Shown piece by piece: positions 55,236 through 56,486 of a stretch of 56,486 bases of DNA. Position numbers and translations under genes: made by a program. How positions within the stretch are numbered: the stretch's first letter is position 1; each line of letters starts with the position of its first letter. The DNA is from an uncultured Oscillospiraceae bacterium (lineage in GTDB: Bacteria > Bacillota > Clostridia > Oscillospirales > Oscillospiraceae), in assembly GCA_948616425.1 (NCBI GenBank), contig CAPGBJ010000070.1, positions 1 through 56,486 on the forward strand. Reading direction: 5' to 3'. The notes below the pieces were generated by a model. The model saw only the letters and a program-made list of their open reading frames with translations. It was not told where the DNA came from and ran no database searches.

Positions 55236-56457
55236 TGAAAAAGCTGCAAAGCAGCACAGCCGCCAAAGTGTGCGCAGTAATAGTCCTGTTGTGCGCTGCC
55301 TTTGGGATGGGCGTCTTTGGGGTACGGGCAGTGCTCAGCTTCGGCTCGGTGGCCGACGATGACTGGCAGGGGTCATCCCGGTACTACAACGCCGTAGAGA
55401 ATCGGCGCCGGGAGCTGGTGGAGGGGATCTATCTGGTCTACCAGCTGGAGATATTGGAAAAACGGATTCAAGAGGAGACAGCCGGCCCCCTGGCCTACGC
55501 TGACGCAGAAGCTCTTCGGGAGCAGAAGGAGCAGATGGAGGAGCGGTTCAGCCGGAACAACACCTGGTTCCGCTTCCGAGTGCTCACCGGAAATGGACAA
55601 ATTCTGCTGGGGACCAACTTGAAAGAGGAGGAAAACCTGTCCAAAGCAGTACAGATGGTACACTACTTCTCCTTTGACCTCCAGGAGGATGTTGGATACC
55701 ACTATGACTACAATACCAATTCCTCCTCGCTCTCTCCAAGCAAAGATTTAGAGGATACGAACGATGTGAAGGTGGAGCTGGTGCTGGAGTATGGTGTACC
55801 TGAATTGGTAGACAGTTCCATCCAGGATGAGTTTTACCAGTTCTGGCAGCTCTGGAATATGGATCGAGCAGCTTTCGGGCAGTATTTCACCGGCTTTTTC
55901 TGTATGGGGGCCCTGGCTCTGGCCGCCCTGTTGTGGATTCTCTGGACCGCTGGGCACAAGGCGGGGGAGGAGCGCGTTGTGACCACCTGGCAGGAGAAAA
56001 TTTTCTTTGATGTATACGCAGTTGTCATGTTGGCCGCCGAGGTGTTGCTGGCCTCGTGTACAGTGTGGGCGACGGAACAACTGTACTGGGGCTCCGCCAA
56101 TGGCTACGCCGTTATGAACGGAGACTTTTCAGTCTTCTTTCGTCTGGGTGTCCTGGGGACGGGGACGGTCTTTGCCGCTGGAGCCTGCTGCGGCGTGTTG
56201 CTCCTGCGCACCTTTGTGGTCCGTCTCAAGGCCGGCATATTGGGAAAAACCACCCTGCTGTGCAGGGTGGCCACATGGATAGTCCTCACTATCCATGACT
56301 TTGTTCGATTCTTACCCATCACCTGGAAGATGGTGCTGGGATTTGGGGTCTATGTAATTTTTACCTTCTGGCTGATTATGATGGGCCAGTATGATGGTGT
56401 GTTTATGCTGATGTATTTTTGTTTACAGACGGGGCTGCTGCTCTTCTTGGCATGGTG
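55235..56457 (+). CDS. sensor histidine kinase, N-terminal part (cut by contig end)
   Basis: The visible 407 residues are the sensor part. One membrane segment lies near residues 7-30 (VCAVIVLLCAAFGMGVFGV). An outside domain of about 190 residues follows. Then come about five or six more membrane segments (FFCMGALALAALLWILW onward). HAMP, dimerisation and ATPase domains must lie beyond the contig. The apparent TGA at 56456-56458 uses the first base of the adapter, so it is not a real stop. The partner regulator is encoded just upstream. Confidence 0.8.
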
Positions 56458-56486
56458 AGATCGGAAGAGCACACGTCTGAACTCCA
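56458..56486. other. Illumina adapter remnant at right contig end
   Basis: The last 29 bases begin AGATCGGAAGAGCACACG, the standard TruSeq read-1/index adapter. They are the reverse complement of the left-end adapter. They create a false stop in the kinase gene. Confidence 0.97.

Overview
The window is a 56.5 kb contig from a high-GC anaerobic Firmicute. Gene content and order suggest the Oscillospiraceae (Flavonifractor, Lawsonibacter or Intestinimonas type), but no rRNA or other marker is present to fix the genus. Supporting signs are a CIRCE-controlled hrcA-grpE-dnaK-dnaJ operon, a T-box leader, a ClpE-type Clp ATPase, a large Firmicute-type SRP RNA next to dnaX-ybaB, an ECF transporter module next to truA, and several conserved clostridial DUF families (4250, 4272, 4317, 4830, 5711). 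Both ends carry Illumina adapter sequence, so the first gene (pckA) and the last gene (a sensor kinase) are cut artificially.

Region 1 (1-12.5 kb) is core genome. It holds partial pckA, rsmA, two tRNA-Ser genes, a HIT-LysR pair and birA. The heat-shock operon follows on the minus strand, with an unlisted 42-residue CxxC membrane microprotein between grpE and dnaK. It ends with a DUF4317 gene and a yoaK-like gene.

Region 2 (12.5-24.5 kb) opens with a T-box whose specifier reads best as GCC (Ala). It appears to command phzF, a lipoprotein, two small-domain proteins and alaS. The 3' end of alaS is present three times in tandem with mostly synonymous differences. An unrecognised, lower-GC 358-aa gene, DUF4250, DUF4272, a cysteine desulfurase relic, an Rrf2 regulator and clpE follow.

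Region 3 (24.5-38 kb) is mostly housekeeping. A minus-strand unit encodes an RlmI-like methyltransferase, a degenerate MreB-like protein without nucleotide loops, EcfA1-EcfA2-EcfT, TruA, DUF5711 and CvpA. Divergently come DivIVA-like, ComF, MreB, MscS, a pseudouridine synthase and a PucR/CdaR-type regulator.

Region 4 (38-49 kb) is accessory and scarred. It has an MFS exporter behind a leader peptide and two hairpins (an attenuator like those of antibiotic-resistance genes) and a decayed serine recombinase. A lower-GC cassette encodes a secreted Asp-Gly repeat protein, an ECF sigma factor and an RsgI-like anti-sigma factor. A solitary O-antigen-ligase-like protein, a transposase relic and a P1 peptidase follow. 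The region closes with a hybrid histidine kinase, one of whose receivers lacks its phospho-acceptor, overlapping a solute-binding lipoprotein gene.

Region 5 (49-56.5 kb) returns to core genes: SRP RNA, dnaX, ybaB, two coupled small genes where recR is often found, a MATE exporter, and an OmpR-type regulator with its kinase cut by the contig end.
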